From contig NZ_JAIWNC010000004.1 in NCBI RefSeq assembly GCF_020216025.1, forward strand, positions 124,001 to 188,000: a DNA stretch of 64,000 bases. Direction: 5' to 3'. This stretch comes from Jidongwangia harbinensis. Its GTDB lineage: Bacteria > Actinomycetota > Actinomycetes > Mycobacteriales > Micromonosporaceae. A model generated the notes under the pieces. It did no database searches and was not told the DNA's origin. It saw only the letters and a program-made list of their open reading frames with translations. Both the position numbers and the translations under genes were made by a program. Of the stretch, positions 50,269 through 59,141 are shown piece after piece. Position 1 is the stretch's first letter, and every line of letters starts with the position of its first letter.

Positions 50269-52017
50269 GTGACCGGCGGCCTGTACCGCAGTGCGCACGC
50301 CGCGCGTGACGGTGATCCGCCTGCGGCGGACGATGCGGTGCTGATCTCGACGGACACCGCGGTGTCCGGCGCGGCCGCCGCCGAGGACCAGGCGCTGCCG
50401 CCGGAGGAGCCGGGTCGCAGCACCACCGGGCAGAGCGCGATCATGGCGGCCGGCAGCCTGGTCAGCCGGATCGTCGGCTTCGTCCGCAACGCGCTGATCG
50501 GCATGACCCTCGGCGCGGGCATCGGCGACGCCTACGCCAGCGCCCTGTTCCTGCCGAACCAGATCTACGAACTGCTGCTCGGCGGCATCCTCTCCAGCGT
50601 GCTGATCCCGCTGCTGGTGCGGCGGCGCAAGGCGTCGACGGACAACGGCCGGGAGTACGCCCAGAAGCTGTTGACCTTCGCGGTGTCCTGCCTCGGCATC
50701 GCGGCTCTGCTGGTGGTGGTGGCCGCGCCGGTGCTCACCGCGATCCAGTCCGGCTCCGGCACCGACCAGGACTACCGCAAGCTGATCACCGGCTTCGCGT
50801 ACCTGATGCTGCCGATCATCTTTTTCACCGGCGTCTCCGCGCTGATCGGCGCGGTGCTGAACGTGAACGGCCACTTCGCCGCGCCGATGTGGGCGCCGAT
50901 CCTGAACAACATCGTGGTGATCGCCGCCTGCTGCACGTTCATCGGCGTCTTCGGCACCGCCAAGGGCCTGTCGCCGGCCGACATGACGCCCGGCCGGATC
51001 GCGCTGATCGGCGGCGGCACGCTGCTCGGCATGGTGGTCCAGACCGCCGGCCTGCTGCCCGCGCTGCGCCGGGTGGGCTTCGCCTGGAAGTGGCGCTGGG
51101 ACCCGCGCGGGCTCGGGCTGGGCGAGATCGGCCGGCTGGCCGGCTGGATGCTCTGCTTCGTCGTGGTCCAGCAGCTCGCCGTGTTCGTGGTGGTGAACCT
51201 GCTGAACCGGGTCTCCGGCGGCGACAACGCCGGCGTGCTCGCGTTCAACAACGTCACCCTGCTGATGATGATGGCGCACGGCATCATCGGCGTGTCGGTG
51301 ATGACCGCGCTGCTGCCGAAGATGAGCGCGGCCGCCGCCGACGGCCGGCTGGCCGACGTCAGCGCCGACCTGAGCCGCGGCATCCGGCTCACCGCGACCG
51401 CGCTGGCGCCGATCGCGGTGGTCTACGGCGTGCTCGCCAAGCCGGTGGCGGTCACCTTGTTCCAGGGCGGTGCCTACTCCGCCGAGCTGGCCCACGCCAC
51501 CGGCGGGGTGCTGCTGGTCGCGGCGTTCGGCCTGCTGCCGCTGTCGATCAGCTACCTGTGCACCTATGCCTTCTACTCCCTGCAGGGCACCAAGACGGTG
51601 GCACTGATCAACCTGCCGGTGACCGCCGTCCGGATCACCGCGTACCTGGTGCTGTTCCAGGTGCTCGCGGAGTCCTCGGTGGCCGCCGGGATGACCGCCG
51701 GGAACGCGCTGTCGTACACGCTCTCCGCGCTGATCTCGCTCGCCGTGCTCCGCCGGCGGATCGGCCGGCTGAACCTGGGCTCGGTGCTGGCCGCGCTCGC
51801 CAAGGTGCTCGCCGCCGCGGCGGTGGCGGCCGCGCTCGGGCTGCTGGTGGTGCGGCTGCTGCCCGGCGGCGGCGAGCCGGAGCGACCGGAGGCGCTGCTG
51901 CAACTGGCGGTCGGCGGACTGGTGATCATGGTGAGTTACCTCGCCGCGGCGATCGTGCTCCGGGTCCGCGAAGTCCACCAGGTGATCGGAATGATCCGGC
52001 GCAAGCTGGGCCGCTGA
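50269..52017 (+). CDS. murJ: Lipid II flippase MurJ
   Basis: The 582-residue protein has a cytoplasmic N-terminal extension (about 60 residues), then about 14 membrane helices with the MurJ/MviN signatures (AAGSLVSRIVGFVRNALIG; LPNQIYELLLGGILSSVLIPL; FFTGVSALIGAVLNVNG). It exports lipid II for peptidoglycan assembly. In mycobacteria MurJ is fused to a pseudokinase domain; here that part is a separate gene 179 bp downstream. Start GTG 50269. Confidence 0.95.
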   Translation: MTGGLYRSAHAARDGDPPAADDAVLISTDTAVSGAAAAEDQALPPEEPGRSTTGQSAIMAAGSLVSRIVGFVRNALIGMTLGAGIGDAYASALFLPNQIYELLLGGILSSVLIPLLVRRRKASTDNGREYAQKLLTFAVSCLGIAALLVVVAAPVLTAIQSGSGTDQDYRKLITGFAYLMLPIIFFTGVSALIGAVLNVNGHFAAPMWAPILNNIVVIAACCTFIGVFGTAKGLSPADMTPGRIALIGGGTLLGMVVQTAGLLPALRRVGFAWKWRWDPRGLGLGEIGRLAGWMLCFVVVQQLAVFVVVNLLNRVSGGDNAGVLAFNNVTLLMMMAHGIIGVSVMTALLPKMSAAAADGRLADVSADLSRGIRLTATALAPIAVVYGVLAKPVAVTLFQGGAYSAELAHATGGVLLVAAFGLLPLSISYLCTYAFYSLQGTKTVALINLPVTAVRITAYLVLFQVLAESSVAAGMTAGNALSYTLSALISLAVLRRRIGRLNLGSVLAALAKVLAAAAVAAALGLLVVRLLPGGGEPERPEALLQLAVGGLVIMVSYLAAAIVLRVREVHQVIGMIRRKLGR

Positions 52018-52196
52018 GCCCTGTGGACACCGGGGGTATGACGGCGCTGATCAGGCAAATCTGGCGCGCCGAACGGACGAAAAGTGCTCGCGTGTCGGCT
52101 TTCGGAGTCAGCCGCGCCAGGGGGATGACCTGTGGGACGGTGGCACCGGGCGGGTAAGGTCGCTCTGGACACGTGTGCACCACCGAGGGAGGACGG

Positions 52197-53735
52197 GTGA
52201 CCCAGGTCGGCGAAGGCCAGGAGACCACGGCCGATGAGGCCGGGCCGGTCACGACCTTCGGTGCACCCACCGTCGGTGAAATCCTGGCCGAGCGTTATCA
52301 GATCGAGGAACACGTCAACAACGACAGTGCCGGCCGGCAGGTCTGGCGCGGTGTCGACGTCGTTCTCCGGCGCCCGGTGGCCGTCGTGCTGCGGCACCCC
52401 GGCGGCGACTCGGCCACCGAGATGCTGCAGGCCGCGGTGGCCGCCAGCCGGGTGATCCACTCCAATCTGGTCGGCGTCTACGACGCGATCGACGAGGGCG
52501 AGCGGGCGTACGTCGTCCGCGAGTGGGTGGACGGCGAGGCACTGCGCGAGCTGGTGTCCCAGGAGGGCCCGCTGGACCCGGCCCGGGCCACCGCGATCGC
52601 CCACTCCATCGCGGACGCGCTGGCCGCCGTGCACGCCACCGGCATGGTGCACGGCAACGTGCACCCCGGCACCACGCTGATCGGTGACGACGGCCGGGTG
52701 GTGCTGGCCGACGCGCGGGCCGACTCGGCGGACAGCATCGAGACCGACGTGCGCGCGGTCGGCGGCATTCTGTATTACGCCCTGACCGGGCGCTGGCCGC
52801 ACAACGAGGTCCGCCCGTCCTCGCTGCCGGACGCCAACCGCGACGCCACCGGCAGCATCGCCGCACCCCGGCAGATCCGCGCCGGCGTCCCGGCGTACCT
52901 CGACGACCTGACGATGGACCTGCTGGACAAGCGGGTCGCCGCCCCGGCGGCCGATGCACTCGCCGCCGAGCTGGCCCGGCTGGACGCCCCCGAGGACGAG
53001 TACGAGGACGTCGGCCCGCTGCGGTTCGCGCAGGGCACGTCCACCGAGCCGGTGCGCAGCACTCGCAAGATCGCCATCGGCGTCGGCGCCCTCGCCGTCA
53101 TCGCGGTCATCGGCCTGATCTTCGGCATCCAGGCGATCAGCGACTCCGGCCAGCCCGGTCCGCAGCGGACCACCCAGGCCGGCACCTCGGCCGACGGCGT
53201 GCCGGCCGGCGATCCCAATGCCAGCGGCGCGCCCGAGGCACCGGCACCGCAGAAGATCAAGCTCACCGAGGACATGGTGCGCCTGGTCGACCCGCCGCCC
53301 GGCGACCGCAAGGACGCCGCCGAGGCGAAGCTCACGGTTGACGACGACAAGGACACCGGGTGGGACACCCAGGGGTTCAACCAGTCGAACTTCGGCAACC
53401 TGAAGGACGGCATGGGCATCCTGATCAACCTGGGCACCCCGCGGAACATCAGCGATGTCCGGGTCGAGACGTCCACCCCGGGCGTGGCCATGGAGATCCG
53501 GTCCGGGACCAGCGACCCGGGCAACAGCGGCACCGGCGACGCCAAGATCATGAAGGACTACAAGCGGCTGGGCGAGGCCGAGGGCAAGACCACCGGGACG
53601 AAGGAAGTCTTCTCGGTCTTCGAGCCCGACCAGAAATACCAGTACCTCCTGGTGTTCCTCACCGACCTGCCGCAGGAAGAGAACGGCAGCCGCTTCCGGG
53701 CCACGGTCACCAACATCGAGGTGTACGGCTCCTGA
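52197..53735 (+). CDS. Membrane pseudokinase, MurJ-associated type
   Basis: The 512-residue protein has an N-terminal kinase-like domain (about 30-275), one membrane helix (KIAIGVGALAVIAVIGLIFGI) and an extracytoplasmic domain resembling a galactose-binding/discoidin fold (GWDTQGFNQSNFGNLKDGMG). The kinase core has lost its key residues: the ATP lysine is gone (VAVVLRHPG), the HRD motif is HGN, and DFG reads ADA. So it cannot phosphorylate by the usual route. In mycobacteria the equivalent domain of MviN recruits the FhaA scaffold after phosphorylation. GTG 52197 has GGGAGGAC upstream. Confidence 0.85.
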   Translation: MTQVGEGQETTADEAGPVTTFGAPTVGEILAERYQIEEHVNNDSAGRQVWRGVDVVLRRPVAVVLRHPGGDSATEMLQAAVAASRVIHSNLVGVYDAIDEGERAYVVREWVDGEALRELVSQEGPLDPARATAIAHSIADALAAVHATGMVHGNVHPGTTLIGDDGRVVLADARADSADSIETDVRAVGGILYYALTGRWPHNEVRPSSLPDANRDATGSIAAPRQIRAGVPAYLDDLTMDLLDKRVAAPAADALAAELARLDAPEDEYEDVGPLRFAQGTSTEPVRSTRKIAIGVGALAVIAVIGLIFGIQAISDSGQPGPQRTTQAGTSADGVPAGDPNASGAPEAPAPQKIKLTEDMVRLVDPPPGDRKDAAEAKLTVDDDKDTGWDTQGFNQSNFGNLKDGMGILINLGTPRNISDVRVETSTPGVAMEIRSGTSDPGNSGTGDAKIMKDYKRLGEAEGKTTGTKEVFSVFEPDQKYQYLLVFLTDLPQEENGSRFRATVTNIEVYGS

Positions 53736-53778
53736 GCCGGTGCCCCCCGCCGCCCGCCGTCTGGACTAGATTGCTGGC

Positions 53779-54486
53779 GTGACTTCCGGCGACGCCCACG
53801 ACGGCAGGACCGGCGCCGACCGGGACGCGCCGGACGACGCCGAGCTGCTGCGCGCCCACGTCGACGGCGATCCAGACGCGTTCGCCGAACTGGTGCGCCG
53901 GCACCGCGACCGGCTCTGGGCGGTGGCCCTGCGCACCATGGGCGACCGCGAGGAGGCCGCCGACGCGGTGCAGGACGCGCTGCTGTCGGCGCACCGGGCA
54001 GCCGCCCGCTTCCGGGGCGACTCCCTGGTCACCACCTGGCTGCACCGCATCGTGGTGAACGCCTGCCTGGACCGGATCCGCCGCCGCCAGGCCCACCCGA
54101 CCGTGCCGCTGCCCGACGGCGGCCACCACGGGGACGGCCCGCCCACCGGCCCGGAACCGGCCGCACCGGTCCAGGACCACGACACCGCCCTGGTGGTGCG
54201 GGCCGCGCTGGCCGAGCTCCCGGCCGACCAGCGGGCCGCGCTGGTGCTGGTCGACGTGCAGGGCTACCCGGTGGCCGAGGCCGCCGAGATTCTCGGGGTC
54301 GCCGAAGGCACGATCAAGAGCCGGTGCGCCCGGGGACGGGCCCGGATGGCGCTGGCGCTCGGACACCTGCGGCGGGGAGACGACGGTCACCTCACCACCG
54401 GGAACCGCACGGCCGCCGGGACCGTCCCATCGAGGTCGGGCACGCCTGCGACCCGAGAGCCGACGCGGGAGGGGAGGGAACGTTGA
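53779..54486 (+). CDS. sigM: ECF sigma factor SigM
   Basis: The 235-residue protein has region 2 (DAFAELVRRHRDRLWAVAL; DAVQDALLSAHRAAARFRG; WLHRIVVNACLDRIRRR) and region 4 (LAELPADQRAALVLVDVQGY; VAEAAEILGVAEGTIKSR). Its place before a membrane anti-sigma gene and trxB matches SigM of mycobacteria. The tail after region 4 is an unstructured ~30 residues. ATG of the next gene overlaps its stop by one base (TGATG), so both are cotranslated, normal for sigma/anti-sigma pairs. Confidence 0.9.
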   Translation: MTSGDAHDGRTGADRDAPDDAELLRAHVDGDPDAFAELVRRHRDRLWAVALRTMGDREEAADAVQDALLSAHRAAARFRGDSLVTTWLHRIVVNACLDRIRRRQAHPTVPLPDGGHHGDGPPTGPEPAAPVQDHDTALVVRAALAELPADQRAALVLVDVQGYPVAEAAEILGVAEGTIKSRCARGRARMALALGHLRRGDDGHLTTGNRTAAGTVPSRSGTPATREPTREGRER

Positions 54487-55541
54487 TGATCTCGGACGAC
54501 TTCAGCGGGATCGACATCGACCTGCTGGCCGACTACGTCGGCGGGGCCCTCGACGGCGACGACGCGGACCGGGTGGCCCGGCTGGTGGCGGACGACCCGG
54601 CGTGGCGCGAGGCGTACCGGATGCTGGTGCCGGGCATGACGGCGGCCGCGACCGACCTCCGTGACCTCGGGTCCGCCCCGGAGCCGATGCCGGCCGACGT
54701 GGTGGCCCGGCTGGACGCGGCGCTGCGTTCCCCGGCGACGCTGAGTTCACCGATCGCCGAGCCGGACACGATCCCTCCGGCGCTGATGGCCTCCGCCGAG
54801 CCGCACCTGATCCCGGTCCGTGGCGAGACGCACCCGACGGCCGGAAGCGGCGAGCCGCACCTGACCCCGGTCCGTGGTGAGCCGTCCCCGGTTGCCGTAC
54901 CCGGAGGCACCGTGCACCGCGGGCGCCCGCGGCGTTCCCCGGCCCGGCGGCGGCTGCGCTGGGCCGCACCGATCGCGGCCGCGGCCGGCGTGCTGGCCTT
55001 CGCCGGCGTCGGCGTCGACTACCTCGCCGACCGGCCGGGTTCGAACGCGGAAACGTCCGCCGGCGGCAGCGCGGACCTCGGCGCGCCGATGATCGCCGCC
55101 GAGGCGGCCGGGCTGGTCTCCGGCCTGACCGACGAGAACATCCGGGCGAGCGGTGCCGACTACGGCGCGACGGCGCTCTCCGCGCCGGCACCGGCACCGG
55201 CGGGCGGGACGATGGCCCAGCCGGACGCGTCCGACGATCTCCGCAAGCGCACCTCGGAGAAGCCGGAGTCGCGGAACGCGATGGCACCGGATCCGGGCTT
55301 TCCCGAGCTGCAGCGGCTCCGTTCCCGGGACGCGTTGCTCGCCTGCCTCGAGGCGATCGCCTCCGAACAGGGCAGCGGCCCGATCGTGGTCCAGCTCGTC
55401 GACTACGCCCGCTACCAGGGCCGGCCGGCCGTGGTCGTGCAGTTCTCCGCCGGCGGGGCCAACTGGTCCTGGGCGAGCGGTGCGGCGTGCGGCACAGTCG
55501 GCGCCGGAGCGGACCGGCTGGGCCGGGTAAGGGTAGGCTGA
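54486..55541 (+). CDS. Membrane anti-sigma factor of SigM
   Basis: The 351-residue protein has a cytoplasmic N-terminal domain (LLADYVGGALDGDDADRVARLV) without the zinc HxxxCxxC motif, a Pro/Ser-rich linker with the direct repeat PHLIPVRGE/PHLTPVRGE, one membrane helix (WAAPIAAAAGVLAFAGVGVDYLA) and an extracytoplasmic sensor domain ending with a paired-cysteine region (LACLEAIASEQG and GAACGTVG). This is the layout of the RsmA/Rv3912 group. The SD (GGAGGGGAGGG) precedes the start. Confidence 0.82.
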   Translation: MISDDFSGIDIDLLADYVGGALDGDDADRVARLVADDPAWREAYRMLVPGMTAAATDLRDLGSAPEPMPADVVARLDAALRSPATLSSPIAEPDTIPPALMASAEPHLIPVRGETHPTAGSGEPHLTPVRGEPSPVAVPGGTVHRGRPRRSPARRRLRWAAPIAAAAGVLAFAGVGVDYLADRPGSNAETSAGGSADLGAPMIAAEAAGLVSGLTDENIRASGADYGATALSAPAPAPAGGTMAQPDASDDLRKRTSEKPESRNAMAPDPGFPELQRLRSRDALLACLEAIASEQGSGPIVVQLVDYARYQGRPAVVVQFSAGGANWSWASGAACGTVGAGADRLGRVRVG

Positions 55542-55592
55542 GCGGCACCCCGCCTCCTCCGCCGTGACCCCGGCCACGGTGCGGTGACATGC

Positions 55593-55620
55593 GGGAATGG
55601 CGCGTTCCCATCCTGACGTT
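55593..55620 (+). promoter_or_regulatory. SigR/SigH-type promoter before trxB
   Basis: GGGAAT (55593-55598) and CGTT (55617-55620) are separated by 18 bp, matching the disulfide-stress consensus GGGAAT-N18-CGTT of SigR/SigH promoters, which control trxBA in Streptomyces. It lies 52 bp before the trxB start. Confidence 0.55.
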
Positions 55621-55672
55621 CTAGGGTGCGGAACCACCGGCGTGTCCGTACGAAGAATCTGAGGAGTCGGCA

Positions 55673-56632
55673 GTGGACGAGGTCCGAAACCTGATCATCA
55701 TCGGCTCGGGACCGTCCGGCTACACCGCGGCGTTGTACGCCGCCCGGGCCAACCTCAAGCCGCTCGTCATCGAGGGCGTGCAGTCCGGCGGCGCCCTGAT
55801 GACCACCACCGAGGTGGAGAACTTCCCGGGTCACCCCGACGGCATCATGGGTCCCGAACTCATGGACAACATGCGCAAGCAGGCCGAGCGGTTCGGTGCC
55901 GAGTTCATCACCGACGACGTCACCCGGGTCGAGCTGGGCGAGCGGCCCACCGAGCCGGGCGCCGAGGGCCTCAAGACGGTGTACGTCGGCGAGACCGAGT
56001 ACTTCGCCCGCGCCGTCATCCTCTCCACCGGTTCCGCCTGGCGTCCGCTCGGCGTGCCCGGCGAGCAGGAACTCCTCGGCCACGGGGTGTCGTCCTGTGC
56101 CACCTGTGACGGATTCTTCTTCCGCAACCAGCACATCATCGTGGTGGGCGGCGGCGACTCCGCGATGGAGGAGGCCACCTTCCTCACCCGCTTCGCCGAG
56201 TCGGTGACGATCGTGCACCGGCGCGAGGTGTTCCGGGCCAGCAAGGTCATGCAGAAGCGGGCGCTGGACAACCCGAAGATCAAGGTCGAGTGGAACTCCG
56301 CGGTCGAGGAGATCCTCGGCGACGACGGCAAGGTGGTCGGCGCCCGGGTCCGCAATCTGCAGACCGGCGAGACCAAGGTGCTCGACGTCACCGGCGTCTT
56401 CATCGCGATCGGCCACGACCCGCGCAGCGAGCTGTTCAAGGGTCAGATCGACATGAACGACGAGGGGTACGTCCAGGTCGACCACCCCAGCACCCGGACC
56501 AACATCCCGGGTGTGTTCGCGGCCGGCGACCTCGTCGACCACACGTACCGTCAGGCCATCACGGCCGCCGGCACCGGCTGCGCCGCGGCGCTGGACGCCG
56601 AGCGCTTCATCGCCTCGTTCGTAGAGCTGTAG
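55673..56632 (+). CDS. trxB: Thioredoxin-disulfide reductase
   Basis: The 319-residue flavoenzyme has FAD ([16 protein letters not shown]) and NADPH ([18 protein letters not shown]) motifs, the redox CATC centre in [11 protein letters not shown] and the C-terminal FAD block [10 protein letters not shown]. It reduces thioredoxin with NADPH. Start GTG has GAGGAG upstream. trxA follows after 16 bp, forming the trxBA operon under the SigR-like promoter. Confidence 0.96.
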   Translation: MDEVRNLIIIGSGPSGYTAALYAARANLKPLVIEGVQSGGALMTTTEVENFPGHPDGIMGPELMDNMRKQAERFGAEFITDDVTRVELGERPTEPGAEGLKTVYVGETEYFARAVILSTGSAWRPLGVPGEQELLGHGVSSCATCDGFFFRNQHIIVVGGGDSAMEEATFLTRFAESVTIVHRREVFRASKVMQKRALDNPKIKVEWNSAVEEILGDDGKVVGARVRNLQTGETKVLDVTGVFIAIGHDPRSELFKGQIDMNDEGYVQVDHPSTRTNIPGVFAAGDLVDHTYRQAITAAGTGCAAALDAERFIASFVEL

Positions 56633-56648
56633 ACCAGGAGGATCCAAA

Positions 56649-56972
56649 GTGGGAGCAACCAAGGCGGTCACCGACGCCACCTTCGTCACCGACGTACTGC
56701 AGTCCGACAAGCCGGTACTGGTGGACTTCTGGGCGGAGTGGTGCGCACCGTGCCGCAAGGTCGAGCCCCTGCTTGCGGAGATCGCCAACGAGATGGGCGA
56801 CAAGGTCCAGATCGTCAAGGTCAACATCGACGAGAACCCGGAGACCGCCCGCGCGTACCGGGTGATGTCGGTGCCGACGCTGACCATGTTCAAGGGCGGC
56901 CAGGCGGTCAACTCGGTGGCCGGTGCCAAGCCCAAGGGCGCACTGATCAACTTGATCGAATCGGCACTCTGA
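56649..56972 (+). CDS. trxA: Thioredoxin
   Basis: The 107-residue protein has the thioredoxin fold with the redox site FWAEWCAPCRKVEPLL and the cis-Pro segment VMSVPTLTMFKGG. The CAPC variant in place of CGPC is common in actinobacteria. It is cotranscribed with trxB (GTG start, AGGAGG upstream) and followed by a long perfect terminator hairpin. Confidence 0.96.
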   Translation: MGATKAVTDATFVTDVLQSDKPVLVDFWAEWCAPCRKVEPLLAEIANEMGDKVQIVKVNIDENPETARAYRVMSVPTLTMFKGGQAVNSVAGAKPKGALINLIESAL

Positions 56973-56987
56973 CCGAAGCTTCTCGAC

Positions 56988-57017
56988 ACGCCCCGCGTCC
57001 GGGTGGACGCGGGGCGT
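56988..57017 (+). terminator. Strong hairpin after trxA
   Basis: ACGCCCCGCGTCC (56988-57000) and GGACGCGGGGCGT (57005-57017) form a perfect 13-bp stem with a GGGT loop, 15 bp after the trxA stop. Confidence 0.85.
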
Positions 57018-57137
57018 CGCTCGTTCCGGCCGCGGGGTGACGCGACGCACGAGCCACCCATCGATGCCCGGCCGCGGGCGGCTCCGGGGAGTACGCTCCG
57101 GAGGTCGCCCTTCCCCCGCCTATCAAGGGAGTCCTGC

Positions 57138-58286
57138 GTGCGTGCGATCCGACGTGGAGAGACCGGACCGGCCGTCAAGGAGATCCGATCAATCCTGGTG
57201 TCGCTCGATCTGCTCTCGTCGGCGGAGGGCGATTTCGACGCCGAGACCGAAAACGCGGTACGCGCGTTCCAGCAGAGCCGCGGCATCGGCATCGACGGCC
57301 TGGTGGGCGACGAGACCTGGCAGGCGCTGGACGGCGCCCGGTGGCGGCTCGGCGCCCGCACGCTGTTCCACTCCATCCCGTCCGCCCTGGTCGGCGAGGA
57401 CGTGCGGGCCCTGCAGGAGCGGATGCTGGAGATGGGATTCGACACCGGCCGCGCGGACGGCATCTACGGCGCCCGCACCGCCCGCGCGGTGGCGCAGTTC
57501 CAGCGCGAGGTGGGCCTGTCGCCGGACGGTTCCTGCGGCCCGCAGACCATGAAGGCGCTGCGCCGGCTGGGCCGCAAGGTGGTCGGCGGGCGGCCGCAGT
57601 GGCTGCGCGAGGCCGAGGCGTTCCGCCAGTCCGGCCCCAACCTGGTCGGCAAGAACATCGTCATCGACCCGGGCCACGGCGGCCCGGACGACCTCGGCGT
57701 GGTGGTGCCGGACGGCCCGCTGCGGTGGACCGAGGCGGACCTCGTCTTCGACATGGCCGCCCGGCTGGAAGGCCGCCTGGCCGCGGCCGGCATGCGGGTG
57801 CACCTGACCCGGGGCCCGTCCCCGGCCCGGGCGATGAGCGGCGCCGAGCGTGCCGCGCTGGCCAACAGCCTCAACGCCGACCTGCTCATCTCGCTGCACC
57901 TGGACGGTCAGGAGAACGAGGCGGCCGAGGGCGTGGCGACCTACCACTACGGCACCGGCAGTGGGCTCACCTCGACCGTGGGGGAGCGGCTGGCCAACCT
58001 GGTGCAGCGCGAGATCGTGGTCCGCACCGGCATGGGTGACTGCCGGGCCCACGCGAAGACCTGGGAACTGCTCCGCCTGACCCGGATGCCCGCGGTACGG
58101 GTGGACCTCGGCTACCTCACCTCGCCGGCCGACCGGGACCGGCTCGTCAACCCGCAGATGCGCGAGCAGATCGTGGAGGCCATCCTGGCCGCCGTCCAGC
58201 GGATGTACTTCCCGGTGGAACACGACGTGCCGACCGGCTCGATCGACGTCCGCCAGCTGCGTCTCGTGCTGGCCCAGGGGTCCTGA
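57138..58286 (+). CDS. cwlM: CwlM-like N-acetylmuramoyl-L-alanine amidase family protein
   Basis: The 382-residue protein has two peptidoglycan-binding PG_binding_1 domains (IRRGETGPAVKEIRS; LQERMLEMGF) and an amidase_3 domain with zinc ligands in VIDPGHGG, TEADLVFDMA and ISLHLDG. There is no signal peptide, so it is cytoplasmic. In mycobacteria CwlM is not secreted and instead activates MurA when phosphorylated. The same role is likely, given MurJ and the pseudokinase nearby. GTG 57138 was chosen (GGGAG 7 nt upstream). Its stop and the convergent GNAT stop lie in a 15-bp palindrome GTCCTGACTCAGGAC (58280-58294). Confidence 0.88.
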   Translation: MRAIRRGETGPAVKEIRSILVSLDLLSSAEGDFDAETENAVRAFQQSRGIGIDGLVGDETWQALDGARWRLGARTLFHSIPSALVGEDVRALQERMLEMGFDTGRADGIYGARTARAVAQFQREVGLSPDGSCGPQTMKALRRLGRKVVGGRPQWLREAEAFRQSGPNLVGKNIVIDPGHGGPDDLGVVVPDGPLRWTEADLVFDMAARLEGRLAAAGMRVHLTRGPSPARAMSGAERAALANSLNADLLISLHLDGQENEAAEGVATYHYGTGSGLTSTVGERLANLVQREIVVRTGMGDCRAHAKTWELLRLTRMPAVRVDLGYLTSPADRDRLVNPQMREQIVEAILAAVQRMYFPVEHDVPTGSIDVRQLRLVLAQGS

Positions 58287-58287
58287 C

Positions 58288-58953
58288 TCAGGACGGCCCG
58301 GAACGGGTCGCGGTCGCCGGGCGCACCGGGCGCAGCAGTGTGTCCGGGCTCATCGAGCCGAGCAGCTTCTCCAGCGCGTACTCGACGTCGGACTTCCAGG
58401 ACAGCGCGGTCCGCAGTTCCAGCCGCAGCCGCGGGTAGCGCGGGTGCGGGCGTACCGTCTTGAAGCCCACCGACAGGAAGAAGTCGACCGGCGCGACGCA
58501 GCCGTCCTGCGCCTCGTCCGCCTCGCCGAACTTCGCGTCACCGAACGCCTCGATCGCCTTCACGCCCCGCTTGGTGAGATCCCGCGCGACGCCCTGCACC
58601 AGCATCCGGCCCAGCCCGCCACCGGCGAACGCGGCCACCACGTGCGCGGTCATCAGCAGCGCGGCGTCGGCCGACACCGGGCTGGTCGGGAACGCCATGG
58701 ATCGCGGCACGTAGGCCGGCGGCGCGTACATCACGAAGCCGGCGGGCATGCCGTCGACATACGCCAGCTTGCCGCACGAGCCCCACTCCAGCAGCGTCTG
58801 CGACACCCACGCCTCCTTCTCGAGGCCGGTGTCACCGGCGGCGCAGGCGCGGTCCGCGCTGACCGGATCCAGCTCCCAGAAGACGCACTGGCGGCAGGGC
58901 CGGGGCAGATCTTCCAGCGTGTCGAGGGTCAGGTTGACCAGGCGACGCGACAT
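58288..58953 (-). CDS. GNAT-family N-acetyltransferase
   Basis: The 221-residue protein begins with a Cys-containing segment (CRQCVFWELDP) and has the GNAT acetyl-CoA loop FAGGGLGRMLVQGV. It matches the conserved gene that follows cwlM in mycobacteria (Rv3916c position). Two N-terminal cysteines could bind a metal. The substrate is unknown. ATG 58953 was chosen as the conserved start before LVNLTLDTLEDL. It converges on cwlM. Confidence 0.82.
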   Translation of the reverse strand: MSRRLVNLTLDTLEDLPRPCRQCVFWELDPVSADRACAAGDTGLEKEAWVSQTLLEWGSCGKLAYVDGMPAGFVMYAPPAYVPRSMAFPTSPVSADAALLMTAHVVAAFAGGGLGRMLVQGVARDLTKRGVKAIEAFGDAKFGEADEAQDGCVAPVDFFLSVGFKTVRPHPRYPRLRLELRTALSWKSDVEYALEKLLGSMSPDTLLRPVRPATATRSGPS

Positions 58954-59141
58954 CGGCGAACCCCATCGTCAGCGACTTTGTGCTGCGGACACGAAGCACG
59001 GTCCTATTCACGTGCCGTCCGCGCCCCCGGACGGATCCTACGCCGCTTATTCCTTGAACGGGAGATTTATCCCCAGGCCGTGGTCCTGGTCGATGACTAG
59101 CATGAGGCGCACTGTTGCCGAGGTGATGAGGGGTGAGCCGG

